A stretch of 64,000 bases of DNA from Criibacterium bergeronii (GTDB lineage Bacteria > Bacillota > Clostridia > Peptostreptococcales > Filifactoraceae), in contig NZ_MBEW02000006.1 in NCBI RefSeq assembly GCF_001693775.2, positions 1 through 64,000 on the forward strand, in the 5' to 3' direction. Both the position numbers and the translations under genes were made by a program. Positions 34,748 to 41,868 of the stretch are shown piece after piece; position 1 is the stretch's first letter; the number at the start of each line of letters is the position of its first letter. Under the pieces are notes generated by a model. That model had not been told where the DNA came from. It did not search any database and worked only from the letters and a program-made list of their open reading frames with translations.

Positions 34748-36060
34748 GCAAAGCCCTCGCCTATATCCAAAATCCCGCCAAGACAGAAGAAAAAATGCTT
34801 GTGTCCTCGTTCGGCTGCTCCTATGAAACGGCAGATATTGAGTTTGCATATACCCTGTCGCAAGCGTTGGAGAAAGGCAACAATTTAGCCCACCACCTCA
34901 TGCAATCCTTTGAGCCGGGGGAAGTCAGCTATGAAAAGGCGCATGAGATAGGTCGGCAGCTTGCCGACGCGGTAACAAAGGGGCAATACGAATATGTTTT
35001 GACTACCCACATAGACAAGGGGCATATCCATAACCATGTGATTTTTTGTGCGGTCAATTTCATCGACCACCGCAAATACAATTCCAACAAGCGGAGCTAT
35101 TACGGCATACGCAACATCAGCGACAGGCTGTGCCGGGAAAACGGCTTGTCCGTCGTTGCCCCCGGCAGGGGCAGTAAGGGAAAGAGCTATGCGGAGTACC
35201 AAGCGGAAAAGGCGGGTACAAGCTGGAAAGGCAAGCTGAAAATTGCCGTTGACGCGCTTATCCCGCAAGCGTCAGACTTTGCCGATTTTCTGCGGCTGCT
35301 GCAAGCTGCGGGCTATGAGATAAAGCCCGGTAAATACATATCTTGCCGCGCACCGGGGCAGGAACGCTTTACCCGTCTGAAAACGCTCGGCGCGGATTAT
35401 ACAGAGGAAGCCATAACGGAGCGCATCAAGGGCAGGCGCACCCGCGCCGCCAAAGCCCCGAAGCAGGAGCGCGGCGGTATCTCCCTTGTTATCGACATTC
35501 AGAACAGCATCAAGGCACAGGAAAGCCGGGGCTATGAGCATTGGGCGAAAATCCATAATCTCAAACAGGCGGCAAGGACGCTGAACTTCCTCACGGAAAA
35601 CAGGATTGGCAGTTATGCAGAGCTTTCCGCAAAAATCGCGGAGGTGAACGCGGCAAGCGAACAGGCGGCAGACGCATTAAAGGGCGTCGAACGGCGGCTT
35701 GCGGATATGGCGGTCTTAATCAAGAATGTTACGACGTACCAAAAGACAAAGCCCGTCTATGAAGCGTACCGGGCAGCAAAGGATAAGGCGGCATACCGCG
35801 CCGCCCATGAGAGCAGTATCATATTGTTTGAAGCCGCCGCAAAAGCGGTCAAGCCCGCGTTGGTCGGTGGCAAGCTCCCCAATGTCGCCGCGCTGCAAGC
35901 GGAGTATGCAAAGCTCCAAGAACAAAAAGAAACGCTCTACGCCGACTATGGCAGGCTGAAAAAGCAGGTCAAGGAATACGACGTTATCAAGCGGAACATC
36001 GACAGTATTTTGCGGCGTGAAAGTGAGCCGGAGCGGGGTAAGGAAAATGTGCGCGGATAA
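34708..36060 (+). CDS. mobA: MOBP-type relaxase
   Basis: 450 residues. The nuclease domain occupies about 1-180. The three-histidine motif is HIDKGHIHNH at 101-110, and Tyr19 in ALAYIQNP is the likely nicking tyrosine. Residues about 250-445 are long helical and coiled, without a recognisable primase or helicase domain. It would cut one strand at oriT, stay bound to the 5' end and be led to VirD4 for transfer. It is shorter than many MOBP proteins, as is usual in Tn1549-like ICEs. Confidence 0.93.
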   Translation: MAVTKIKPIKSTLSKALAYIQNPAKTEEKMLVSSFGCSYETADIEFAYTLSQALEKGNNLAHHLMQSFEPGEVSYEKAHEIGRQLADAVTKGQYEYVLTTHIDKGHIHNHVIFCAVNFIDHRKYNSNKRSYYGIRNISDRLCRENGLSVVAPGRGSKGKSYAEYQAEKAGTSWKGKLKIAVDALIPQASDFADFLRLLQAAGYEIKPGKYISCRAPGQERFTRLKTLGADYTEEAITERIKGRRTRAAKAPKQERGGISLVIDIQNSIKAQESRGYEHWAKIHNLKQAARTLNFLTENRIGSYAELSAKIAEVNAASEQAADALKGVERRLADMAVLIKNVTTYQKTKPVYEAYRAAKDKAAYRAAHESSIILFEAAAKAVKPALVGGKLPNVAALQAEYAKLQEQKETLYADYGRLKKQVKEYDVIKRNIDSILRRESEPERGKENVRG

Positions 36061-36072
36061 ATGCGGATTGTG

Positions 36073-36101
36073 TGGAAATCCCCGAAAAAGCATGGTATGA
36101 T
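36073..36101 (+). promoter_or_regulatory. Candidate promoter of the small membrane protein gene
   Basis: TGGAAA (36073-36078), 17-nt spacer, TATGAT (36096-36101) preceded by TGG, giving an extended -10. Confidence 0.4.
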
Positions 36102-36164
36102 GAAACTATCCCAATGTAGGACTGCTGAACGCTATCCATATTTTTACGAAACAGAGGTGAGGTT

Positions 36165-36530
36165 ATGACGCGAGGTGAGATATGGAAAGACTTTTTTAAG
36201 AAAACGGTTTTGACCGTTCTGATTGCCGGGGTGCTGTTTTATTGGGCTGCACTGGTATTCACAAAGGACGGGGTAACGAACTACTTTTATGTGTGGCTGT
36301 GCTGCGGCATCCCCTTTGGCATACGCCGTATGTTCGTGTGGCTTATCCCCCGCGGCTTCGACCTTTCCGGCACGGTGGGCGTCGTTGCGCTCAACTTCAT
36401 TGTGGGCGGCTTGATCGGCGGCGTCATTCTGATATGGCGGCTTGCGGTCGCGGCATGGTATATCCCTCTGACGATATATCGGCTTCTAAACGTCGGCAGG
36501 GTCGGCGTAGCAGAAATCGGCGAGGAATAA
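36165..36530 (+). CDS. Small membrane protein of conjugative elements (DUF6050-like)
   Basis: 121 residues with three hydrophobic segments (about 15-33, 42-60 and 70-100). The start MTRGEIWKDFFKKTVLTVLIAGVLF and the RLLNVGRVG C-terminal stretch are like DUF6050 proteins of Firmicute ICEs. Function unknown. GAGGTGAGGTT precedes ATG. It is the last plus-strand gene before a strong terminator and lies opposite the end of the conjugation operon. Confidence 0.7.
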   Translation: MTRGEIWKDFFKKTVLTVLIAGVLFYWAALVFTKDGVTNYFYVWLCCGIPFGIRRMFVWLIPRGFDLSGTVGVVALNFIVGGLIGGVILIWRLAVAAWYIPLTIYRLLNVGRVGVAEIGEE

Positions 36531-36542
36531 GCAAAAAAGAGA

Positions 36543-36585
36543 ACGGGGCGCGGCAGCCGATGATGGCCACCGCGCCCCGTCTTTT
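36543..36585 (+). terminator. Terminator after the mob/DUF6050 genes
   Basis: 11-bp GC-rich stem ACGGGGCGCGG (36543-36553) / CCGCGCCCCGT (36570-36580), then CTTTT. It starts 13 nt after the stop codon. Confidence 0.88.
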
Positions 36586-36608
36586 CATGGGTGCTGCTTT
36601 AAGTGTCT

Positions 36609-36720
36609 GTTACGCAGTAGAACACTGTTTTTGCGGGTTTAGGTATAATTCCCCTGTCATGCTCAAATCACATCTGAAAAGCGGCATGGCGTAAGGGCTT
36701 TTTCACGTCTACTGCGTAAC
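36609..36720 (+). repeat. 112-bp terminal-inverted-repeat element, copy E1
   Basis: Ends are GTTACGCAGTAGA and TCTACTGCGTAAC, a perfect 13-bp inverted repeat. A related element of exactly the same length lies at 56610-56721 in the same orientation. The two align without gaps, about two thirds identical, with shared inner blocks GTTTTT, GGTATAA and AAAG. The right end supplies the stop codon of the Cys-rich VLP gene. No target duplication is obvious. Confidence 0.7.
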
Positions 36721-37074
36721 GCGGGCGCGTCGTTTCCGCATCCGCTCGGCGGCTTGCCTGCGGGTGATCCGCTTGCGGCAGTCCGGGCAGTATTTGACGC
36801 TGTTTGAGGTGGACGCAAACGCCGCGCCGCACTCGGCGCACCGCCGCCTGTCCTCGGCTTGGTAAAGCTCCGCGTAAAGCAGCTTGTCAGCGGGAAGTAC
36901 GGCGTTTTGAAACCACCTGCAAAGAAGCGAATAGGAAATGAGCTGCGGACAAACGCACTCGTCCCCATCGTCCAGCAAAATGCAGTTCCCGCCCATACAG
37001 TTGCAGCAGGTTTTCTTAATAAGGGCGTTCGCTTTGCGGCTCTGCTGCGGCGTCAGCCGTTTCAGCCCGCTCAT
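36709..37074 (-). CDS. Cysteine-rich VLP-domain protein
   Basis: 121 residues with eight or more cysteines in two zinc-finger-like groups: CCNCMGGNC...CVCPQ (about 23-43) and RRRCAECGAAF...YCPDCRKR (about 77-102). It resembles the Cys_rich_VLP proteins found in Tn1549-like elements; function unknown, possibly nucleic-acid binding. Last gene of the conjugation operon. It overlaps the preceding gene by 4 nt. Its last codons and stop lie inside the inverted repeat of element E1. Confidence 0.8.
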   Translation of the reverse strand: MSGLKRLTPQQSRKANALIKKTCCNCMGGNCILLDDGDECVCPQLISYSLLCRWFQNAVLPADKLLYAELYQAEDRRRCAECGAAFASTSNSVKYCPDCRKRITRRQAAERMRKRRARVTQ

Positions 37075-37277
37075 ACTTCGTCGGCGGCAGATACGGCGAG
37101 AGCGGCAAAGTCGGCGTCGCTCATGGCGCGGAGCTTTGCAAGGGTACGCAAGGCAAGCTCGCGCATTTCACCGTCCATATAGGGCAGCGCACCCGTCATT
37201 TCCCCGATAAGCTCCCCGCGCGTATCGGCGATGTAGATGCTGATAAGATTTGTTTCCTCAACGGTAAATCGGTTCAT
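37071..37277 (-). CDS. Transposon-transfer assisting protein (TTRAP family)
   Basis: 68 residues from ATG at 37277. GGAGGT lies six bases before it, whereas the upstream in-frame ATG at 37283 is too close. The sequence FTVEETNLISIYIADTRGELIGEMTGALPYM...ELALRTLAKLRAMSDADFAAL is typical of the TTRAP family of ICE proteins. Molecular role not known. It is tightly packed between its neighbours (2-nt gap, 4-nt overlap). Confidence 0.8.
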   Translation of the reverse strand: MNRFTVEETNLISIYIADTRGELIGEMTGALPYMDGEMRELALRTLAKLRAMSDADFAALAVSAADEV

Positions 37278-37279
37278 GC

Positions 37280-38221
37280 TCATACCTCCATTTCGTGATG
37301 TTTTGTTTTTGCCGCCCGCTTCGGAGCGGCTTTTTTCTTGTCGGCGGCAAGCTGCGCCCGGATAGAGGGGCGGGGCTTGCGAATATCCCGGTTGCGGTTT
37401 TCGTTCTTGTCGATCAGCGCATAGATGCCGTGCCTGCCCTCGATTTTGGAAAAGGTCAGCGTCTTGTAGGGAAGCAGCGAGAAAAGGCGGTCAACATCCC
37501 GGCTCGACACAAGCATCATAAACGCCGGGGCAAGCTCTGTCATGTAGTGGGTTTTGTTCGGGCTGTTGGGGCTGTACTGACGTTTCATTTCGGCAACAAT
37601 GCGCCGCGCTTCGGCTTCAATCAGCCCGTCGCGCAAGGCGGCGATATGCGCCTTGAAGTCCCCCGGCGAAAGCTGCTCACGGCTGCGCCGTTCCTCTTGC
37701 AGAATGTCGCGCAAGGCTTCGGGGGCGTTTGGCTGCGCCTCAAAGCGTTCAAACTTGCCGTACTGCGGGTGGTCGTTGCCGTTAAACCATTGCTTTACGG
37801 GCTGCTCGACGCGCCCGTATTCATAGATAAGGGCGTTTGTGTCTGCGGGAAGCGCTTGCTCCCGAACGTGCCGGAAATGGGCGGCATAGTCCAGCTCATA
37901 GAGGTTTCCCCGGATTTTGCCGCGCTCCCTGCCCGTCAGCTCTACGGCGTAGGCAAGAATGCGGTCGCGTGTCTGCTCCCCGTGGAACTTCCATGTGTTG
38001 TATGGGCGGGTGTCTTTCAAGAAAACGTCGCGCTCCCGGAAGCAATGCGTCCCGGACGGACGGGAAAGCCACAAAAGCGTCCTGTCCTCACGGTCGGGGC
38101 TTGCAGCAGCTTTGTGAATGATCTCCTTGTCAATCTCAAAATCGCTTTGGTAAAAGCCGGTGTTTTGTTTCATCACCGCATCAAGGCAAGCCAGTATATC
38201 CACGTTTTCAAACTTCCGCAT
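37280..38221 (-). CDS. ICE protein with LPD/DUF-type domain, probable accessory of the ArdC-like protein
   Basis: 313 residues from ATG at 38221, where AGGAT is at proper distance just after the preceding gene's stop; a longer frame to 38371 lies inside that gene and is rejected. The protein has FYQSDFEIDKE near the start, a region with SGTHCFRERDVFLKDTRPYNTWKFHGEQTRDRILAYAVEL, and a basic tail KPRPSIRAQLAADKKKAAPKRAAK. The tail repeats the PSIRAQL motif found at the end of the next protein and in PcfB (PSIRKAL), perhaps a shared partner-binding element. Function unknown. Confidence 0.75.
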   Translation of the reverse strand: MRKFENVDILACLDAVMKQNTGFYQSDFEIDKEIIHKAAASPDREDRTLLWLSRPSGTHCFRERDVFLKDTRPYNTWKFHGEQTRDRILAYAVELTGRERGKIRGNLYELDYAAHFRHVREQALPADTNALIYEYGRVEQPVKQWFNGNDHPQYGKFERFEAQPNAPEALRDILQEERRSREQLSPGDFKAHIAALRDGLIEAEARRIVAEMKRQYSPNSPNKTHYMTELAPAFMMLVSSRDVDRLFSLLPYKTLTFSKIEGRHGIYALIDKNENRNRDIRKPRPSIRAQLAADKKKAAPKRAAKTKHHEMEV

Positions 38222-38225
38222 ACGA

Positions 38226-41200
38226 TCAGATCCTTTCCAAATCCTGCGTTTTGCTCCTTTGCGCCTTTCTCTGGGCGGTCTGCTCCTTTGCCGCCCGAAG
38301 CTGCGCACGGATCGAGGGCTTTTCCTCTTTTCCGCGCTCCTTATCGGCATGGATGGCGTTCGCAAGGTCAATCAGGGAAATCGGCTCACTCGCCTTTACT
38401 TTCTGCTCCAATTCCCCGACGGTGGGCGTCTGCGGCGTGTTGTTGATGATACCGTCAAAATTGTTGTCGTTCTGCTCAACAATATCCTCAACGTGCTTTA
38501 GATAATTCTGCGGCTGCAAAAACTCCGGCGTCTGTCGATAGCCGATGCTGTCAACGTAATGCGCCGTGTCTTGCCCGTTCTGATGCAGCACCACCACATC
38601 GGAAACGGAAAGGCTGTGTCCCTTAAAGTCTTTCGGGTGGTCGATATTAAAGCGGGTAAAAATATCTTCAAGGTTCGTACCCGGTGCAAGGGGCGCGGAA
38701 TAGATCAGGTCATAGTTCGCCGGATCAACCGCGTGTCCCGCTGCGGTCAGACGGTCATAAGGCTCAAAGCGCAAATCCCGCGTTTCGTCGCCGCGTTTGA
38801 GCTGGTAAATGGAAAAGCTGTCCCTGTCCGGCTCCTGCGCCTGTGTGCGCTCCGCAAGCGTCTTTTCGGCACGTTGCAAAACGGCAGCGCTGACGGGGAG
38901 CGCATACAGCCCGGAAGCAGAGGAAAAGCCGACGTTGTTGAAAACATAGTCCACTTCACTATCTTTCAACGCGCCTGCCGCAAAATATTTCTCCCGCGTG
39001 GGTTCTGCACTCACCTTGCCATCCGCGATGTCGTAATTCAGCCCGGTTTCGATATGAGAACAGATTTTTCCGTCTACCGCCAGTGTCACATAGTACCAGC
39101 CCATATATCCGCTGCTTTGACTGTCTGCGCCGTCGTTGAACTCGACGTTGAGCAGGGTGTAGGGCTTCAAGCCCTTCTGCGCGGCAATGGCATTGTCCTT
39201 TGCTTCACGCTCCATGAGGGAAGTGAGGGCGGTTTCCTTTGTCACGCTGACGATCTCCGGGTTGTACCGCAGCAGGGTATCGTTGACAAGCTCCCGCTGT
39301 ACCGCTGCGGTCTTTGCTTTCGGCGTAAGGCGGTTGCCGAGAAACAGGGACGCGCCGTTATCAAAGCGGATGGATATATCGCTTGTGTCGCGCCATTTTC
39401 CCGTACAGGGCGACGTTTCAATCCTGCCCGCAGTACCGCCAAACGCCTGCGCAATCACTCCGATTTTTTCCTGTGTGGAAAGTGTCTCGTATTTTTCTGC
39501 GATTGCGGCGGCTTTTTTCTGCAAGTCCGTAAGGGGTTTTTCGGTCTGCTGCTCCTGCGCGGCGGCAAGATCGGGCGCGGCTTTCTCGGCTTCGTGCTGC
39601 TTTTGCAGCTCTGCGATATGTCCGTCAATGCTGTTGATGATGTCTGCGGCGGCAGAGCGGATCGTTTCAAGGGAGCTTTTCAGCTCCGCAAGCTCCCGCC
39701 CGCTGCTCCACCCGGCTACATAGCCGAAAGAGTAGTCCGACGTATCAAGCCCGTAATGCTGGCAAACGGTGTAGGCGACGCTTTCCGCTTCCACCTCGCG
39801 GGTGCGGCGATCTACGCGGGGCTGCTGCTCGTCTTTGGGAGCGTTCAGGTCAATATCGTGCAGCTTTGCGTGGGCGATTTCGTGAATGGCGGTTTTGAGC
39901 GTTTGCAGCTCGCTCATACCCTCGTCAAGCGCAATACGCTTGTCCTCCAAGTGATAATAGCCGTGTGCGCCGCCCTCGATTTTCTCAAAGCCGATGGGGA
40001 CGGGAGAGGTCTTTTCAAGGGCTGCGAAAAAATCACTGTATTGCTCCACATCGCCCGTCAGCGCGTCCACGGCAATATCCGGCAATTCCTTTCCCTCGGT
40101 TTGGGACACGTCAAAGACGGACACCACCTTGTAGGCGGGTATAGTGATCTCCTTTTCCTCGGTGACGGGCTTTCCGTCCCTGCCGATCACGGGCTTTTGG
40201 GTCTGCGGGTCGATTTTCTCCATTTCCTGCTTGATTTTGAACGGCGACGGGGCGATAATCTTAATGCCTTTTTCGCCTTTTTTGACATTGCGCTGAAACT
40301 GGTTTTTCCAAGCGGTAAAGCCCGCGATCAGGGAAGCGTCGGGCTTCTGCATGGCAATCAAGAGGGTGTTGTTGAAGCTGTAATTATGAAACTTTGACAT
40401 GACGCGCAGATACTCCTTGTAGCGTTCGCTGTCGAACAGCTCCGTAATGCCTTGCTCCAAACGGTCGGTAATCTCCTTGAGCTTTTCGGCTGGCTTCTCT
40501 GCGGTAAGGTTGATAGGGATAACGGGCGGCGGCGGCTCGACAGTAAGGGGCGCTGCCTGCATCGCGGCGGCATCCATCTCCACCTTTTCCGGGTCAGGGC
40601 GCGTCGGCTGCGCTGCCTGCTGGGACGCGGTGTGCTGCGGCGGCTCGCCCTCAATGACATAACCCGGAAGCAGCAGCCCATTCACCTTGAACGGCTCCGC
40701 GTATTCTTTCGGAACGGGCGGCACAGTCTCGATAAACAGGCGGTCGTATGCCTTGATGCGTCCGGCAAGGTATTTTTCCATTGCCGCCTTGTCTGAAAAG
40801 GTCTTGCGCTCCTGTCCGGCGATTTTTACGTTTCGCTCATGGTTCGGTCCGTTGGTGCGGACACTCCATGTCAGGCTCCATGAATACGGCACGGATTTTT
40901 GCGCCTGCCTGTCATAGCGGGTATTTTCATAAACGTGGTAGCGCATCTGATAGACTGCGTTGCTGCGGAGCTGCCATTCATAATCTGTTTTCTCCCATTT
41001 GTTGGATGTGTGCTTGACGGGCGGCGTCTGCACATACTCGATGGCTTTTTCAAGAAAGCGGGTGTTGCCCGCCTGCTGCTCCCATGCAGCTGCCTCCGTT
41101 TTCAGCCTGTCAAATACAGCCTGCTCCGCCGCCGCGCTCTCCTGCCGCAGCCGTGTCAGCTCCGCAAGAGAAAGCCCGGTCAGCGCGGAAATATCCGCTT

Positions 41201-41744
41201 TCTCACTTTCAAAATAGATGCTTCGCTCAATTACCAGCTTTTTTGCTACTTCCAGCCTGTCAAAATCATAGCTGGAATAGTTCTTTTCCTGTTCGCTCAC
41301 GGTTTTGCTCCTTTCTTTTGTTGGTGTGATAATGTCTTTTAGCGGCTGCTCCCACTTGCGCCCAAAGCCGCGCACGACGGTATCTCCCGCCGCGCCGTTT
41401 TCGCTGAACATTTGCAGGGTGGAAAACGCATTGTCAAAGGCAGTGATATTGTCTGTGCCAATATTCGGGGCGAAGTGGATAACACCGTCCGGGTAGTCCC
41501 TGCCTGTGCCGATCCAGCCCCGGATAAAGCTGTCGAAAGGGGCTTTCGCCCCGCTGTCAAAGTGTTCCTCGGCATGGCTTTTGTATAGCTGCCCGCCCCT
41601 GTACTGTCTGCCTAAAATCAGCTCTCTCGCCTGCGGGGAGAACATAAAGCGGCGGTTGTCGATTTCCCGCATATCAAAGGACATACTGCGGGTATCAAGA
41701 AGCATCAGGGCGGCGGTCAGCTCTGCTTTCGGCTTGTTCTGCAT
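38226..41744 (-). CDS. Large multidomain ICE protein with ArdC/zincin-like, YodL-like and DUF4316-like parts
   Basis: 1172 residues. A unique N-terminal part (1-145) is followed by a linker, an ArdC N-terminal single-stranded-DNA-binding domain (about 420-570, ITDRLEQGITELFDSERYKEYLRVMSKFHNYSFNNTLL in pieces), a metalloprotease-like region with HEIAH near residue 620, an LPD region (about 770-900), a YodL-like domain (about 1000-1095) and a C-terminal DUF4316-like tail ending PSIRAQLRAAKEQTAQRK. ArdC proteins block host restriction of incoming single-stranded DNA, so an anti-restriction or DNA-protection role is likely. AAAGGAGG precedes ATG. Confidence 0.85.
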   Translation of the reverse strand: MQNKPKAELTAALMLLDTRSMSFDMREIDNRRFMFSPQARELILGRQYRGGQLYKSHAEEHFDSGAKAPFDSFIRGWIGTGRDYPDGVIHFAPNIGTDNITAFDNAFSTLQMFSENGAAGDTVVRGFGRKWEQPLKDIITPTKERSKTVSEQEKNYSSYDFDRLEVAKKLVIERSIYFESEKADISALTGLSLAELTRLRQESAAAEQAVFDRLKTEAAAWEQQAGNTRFLEKAIEYVQTPPVKHTSNKWEKTDYEWQLRSNAVYQMRYHVYENTRYDRQAQKSVPYSWSLTWSVRTNGPNHERNVKIAGQERKTFSDKAAMEKYLAGRIKAYDRLFIETVPPVPKEYAEPFKVNGLLLPGYVIEGEPPQHTASQQAAQPTRPDPEKVEMDAAAMQAAPLTVEPPPPVIPINLTAEKPAEKLKEITDRLEQGITELFDSERYKEYLRVMSKFHNYSFNNTLLIAMQKPDASLIAGFTAWKNQFQRNVKKGEKGIKIIAPSPFKIKQEMEKIDPQTQKPVIGRDGKPVTEEKEITIPAYKVVSVFDVSQTEGKELPDIAVDALTGDVEQYSDFFAALEKTSPVPIGFEKIEGGAHGYYHLEDKRIALDEGMSELQTLKTAIHEIAHAKLHDIDLNAPKDEQQPRVDRRTREVEAESVAYTVCQHYGLDTSDYSFGYVAGWSSGRELAELKSSLETIRSAAADIINSIDGHIAELQKQHEAEKAAPDLAAAQEQQTEKPLTDLQKKAAAIAEKYETLSTQEKIGVIAQAFGGTAGRIETSPCTGKWRDTSDISIRFDNGASLFLGNRLTPKAKTAAVQRELVNDTLLRYNPEIVSVTKETALTSLMEREAKDNAIAAQKGLKPYTLLNVEFNDGADSQSSGYMGWYYVTLAVDGKICSHIETGLNYDIADGKVSAEPTREKYFAAGALKDSEVDYVFNNVGFSSASGLYALPVSAAVLQRAEKTLAERTQAQEPDRDSFSIYQLKRGDETRDLRFEPYDRLTAAGHAVDPANYDLIYSAPLAPGTNLEDIFTRFNIDHPKDFKGHSLSVSDVVVLHQNGQDTAHYVDSIGYRQTPEFLQPQNYLKHVEDIVEQNDNNFDGIINNTPQTPTVGELEQKVKASEPISLIDLANAIHADKERGKEEKPSIRAQLRAAKEQTAQRKAQRSKTQDLERI

Positions 41745-41769
41745 GGCTTACGCCTCCTTTCATCGTTAC

Positions 41770-41868
41770 AGAGGGTTTGGGAAACTTCCCAACAAGCAAA
41801 ATCCCCATTCTGCGCATAGCGTCAGAACGGGGATTTTACGGAAAGGGTACCCCTTTCCTATGCTTGCT
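41770..41868 (-). other. oriT-like region (copy B), opposite strand
   Basis: Read on the minus strand it contains, in the same order as 34259-34393, AGCAAGCATAGGAA, a GGGTACCC-centred palindrome, a middle hairpin, then TTGGGAAGTTTCCCAA (41792-41777) and ACCCTCT. It lies between topB and the ArdC-like gene and overlaps the last codons of topB. It may be a second origin, an accessory-protein binding site or a single-strand promoter. Confidence 0.55.
41798..41837 (-). terminator. Strong hairpin between topB and the ArdC-like gene
   Basis: 15-bp stem with one mismatch: arms 41798-41812 and 41823-41837, 10-nt loop (AAAATCCCC core). Followed on the minus strand by GCTTG, so the U-tract is only ATTTT; it may be a weak terminator or part of the oriT-like structure. 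Confidence 0.5.

Noticed and set aside
36242-36694. 150-codon plus-strand frame overlapping the DUF6050-like gene
   Set aside because: It lies in another frame of a gene with a good ribosome site and membrane helices, and it runs through a terminator and element E1.
37295-38446. 383-codon plus-strand frame
   Set aside because: Antisense shadow of the gene at 37280-38221, with no recognisable domain or ribosome site.
38559-40397. Long open frame (612 codons) on the plus strand
   Set aside because: It lies antisense to the ArdC-like gene in GC-rich DNA where stop codons are rare. It has no ribosome site, its composition is Cys/Arg/Gly-rich and unlike a protein, and the minus-strand gene has clear domains.
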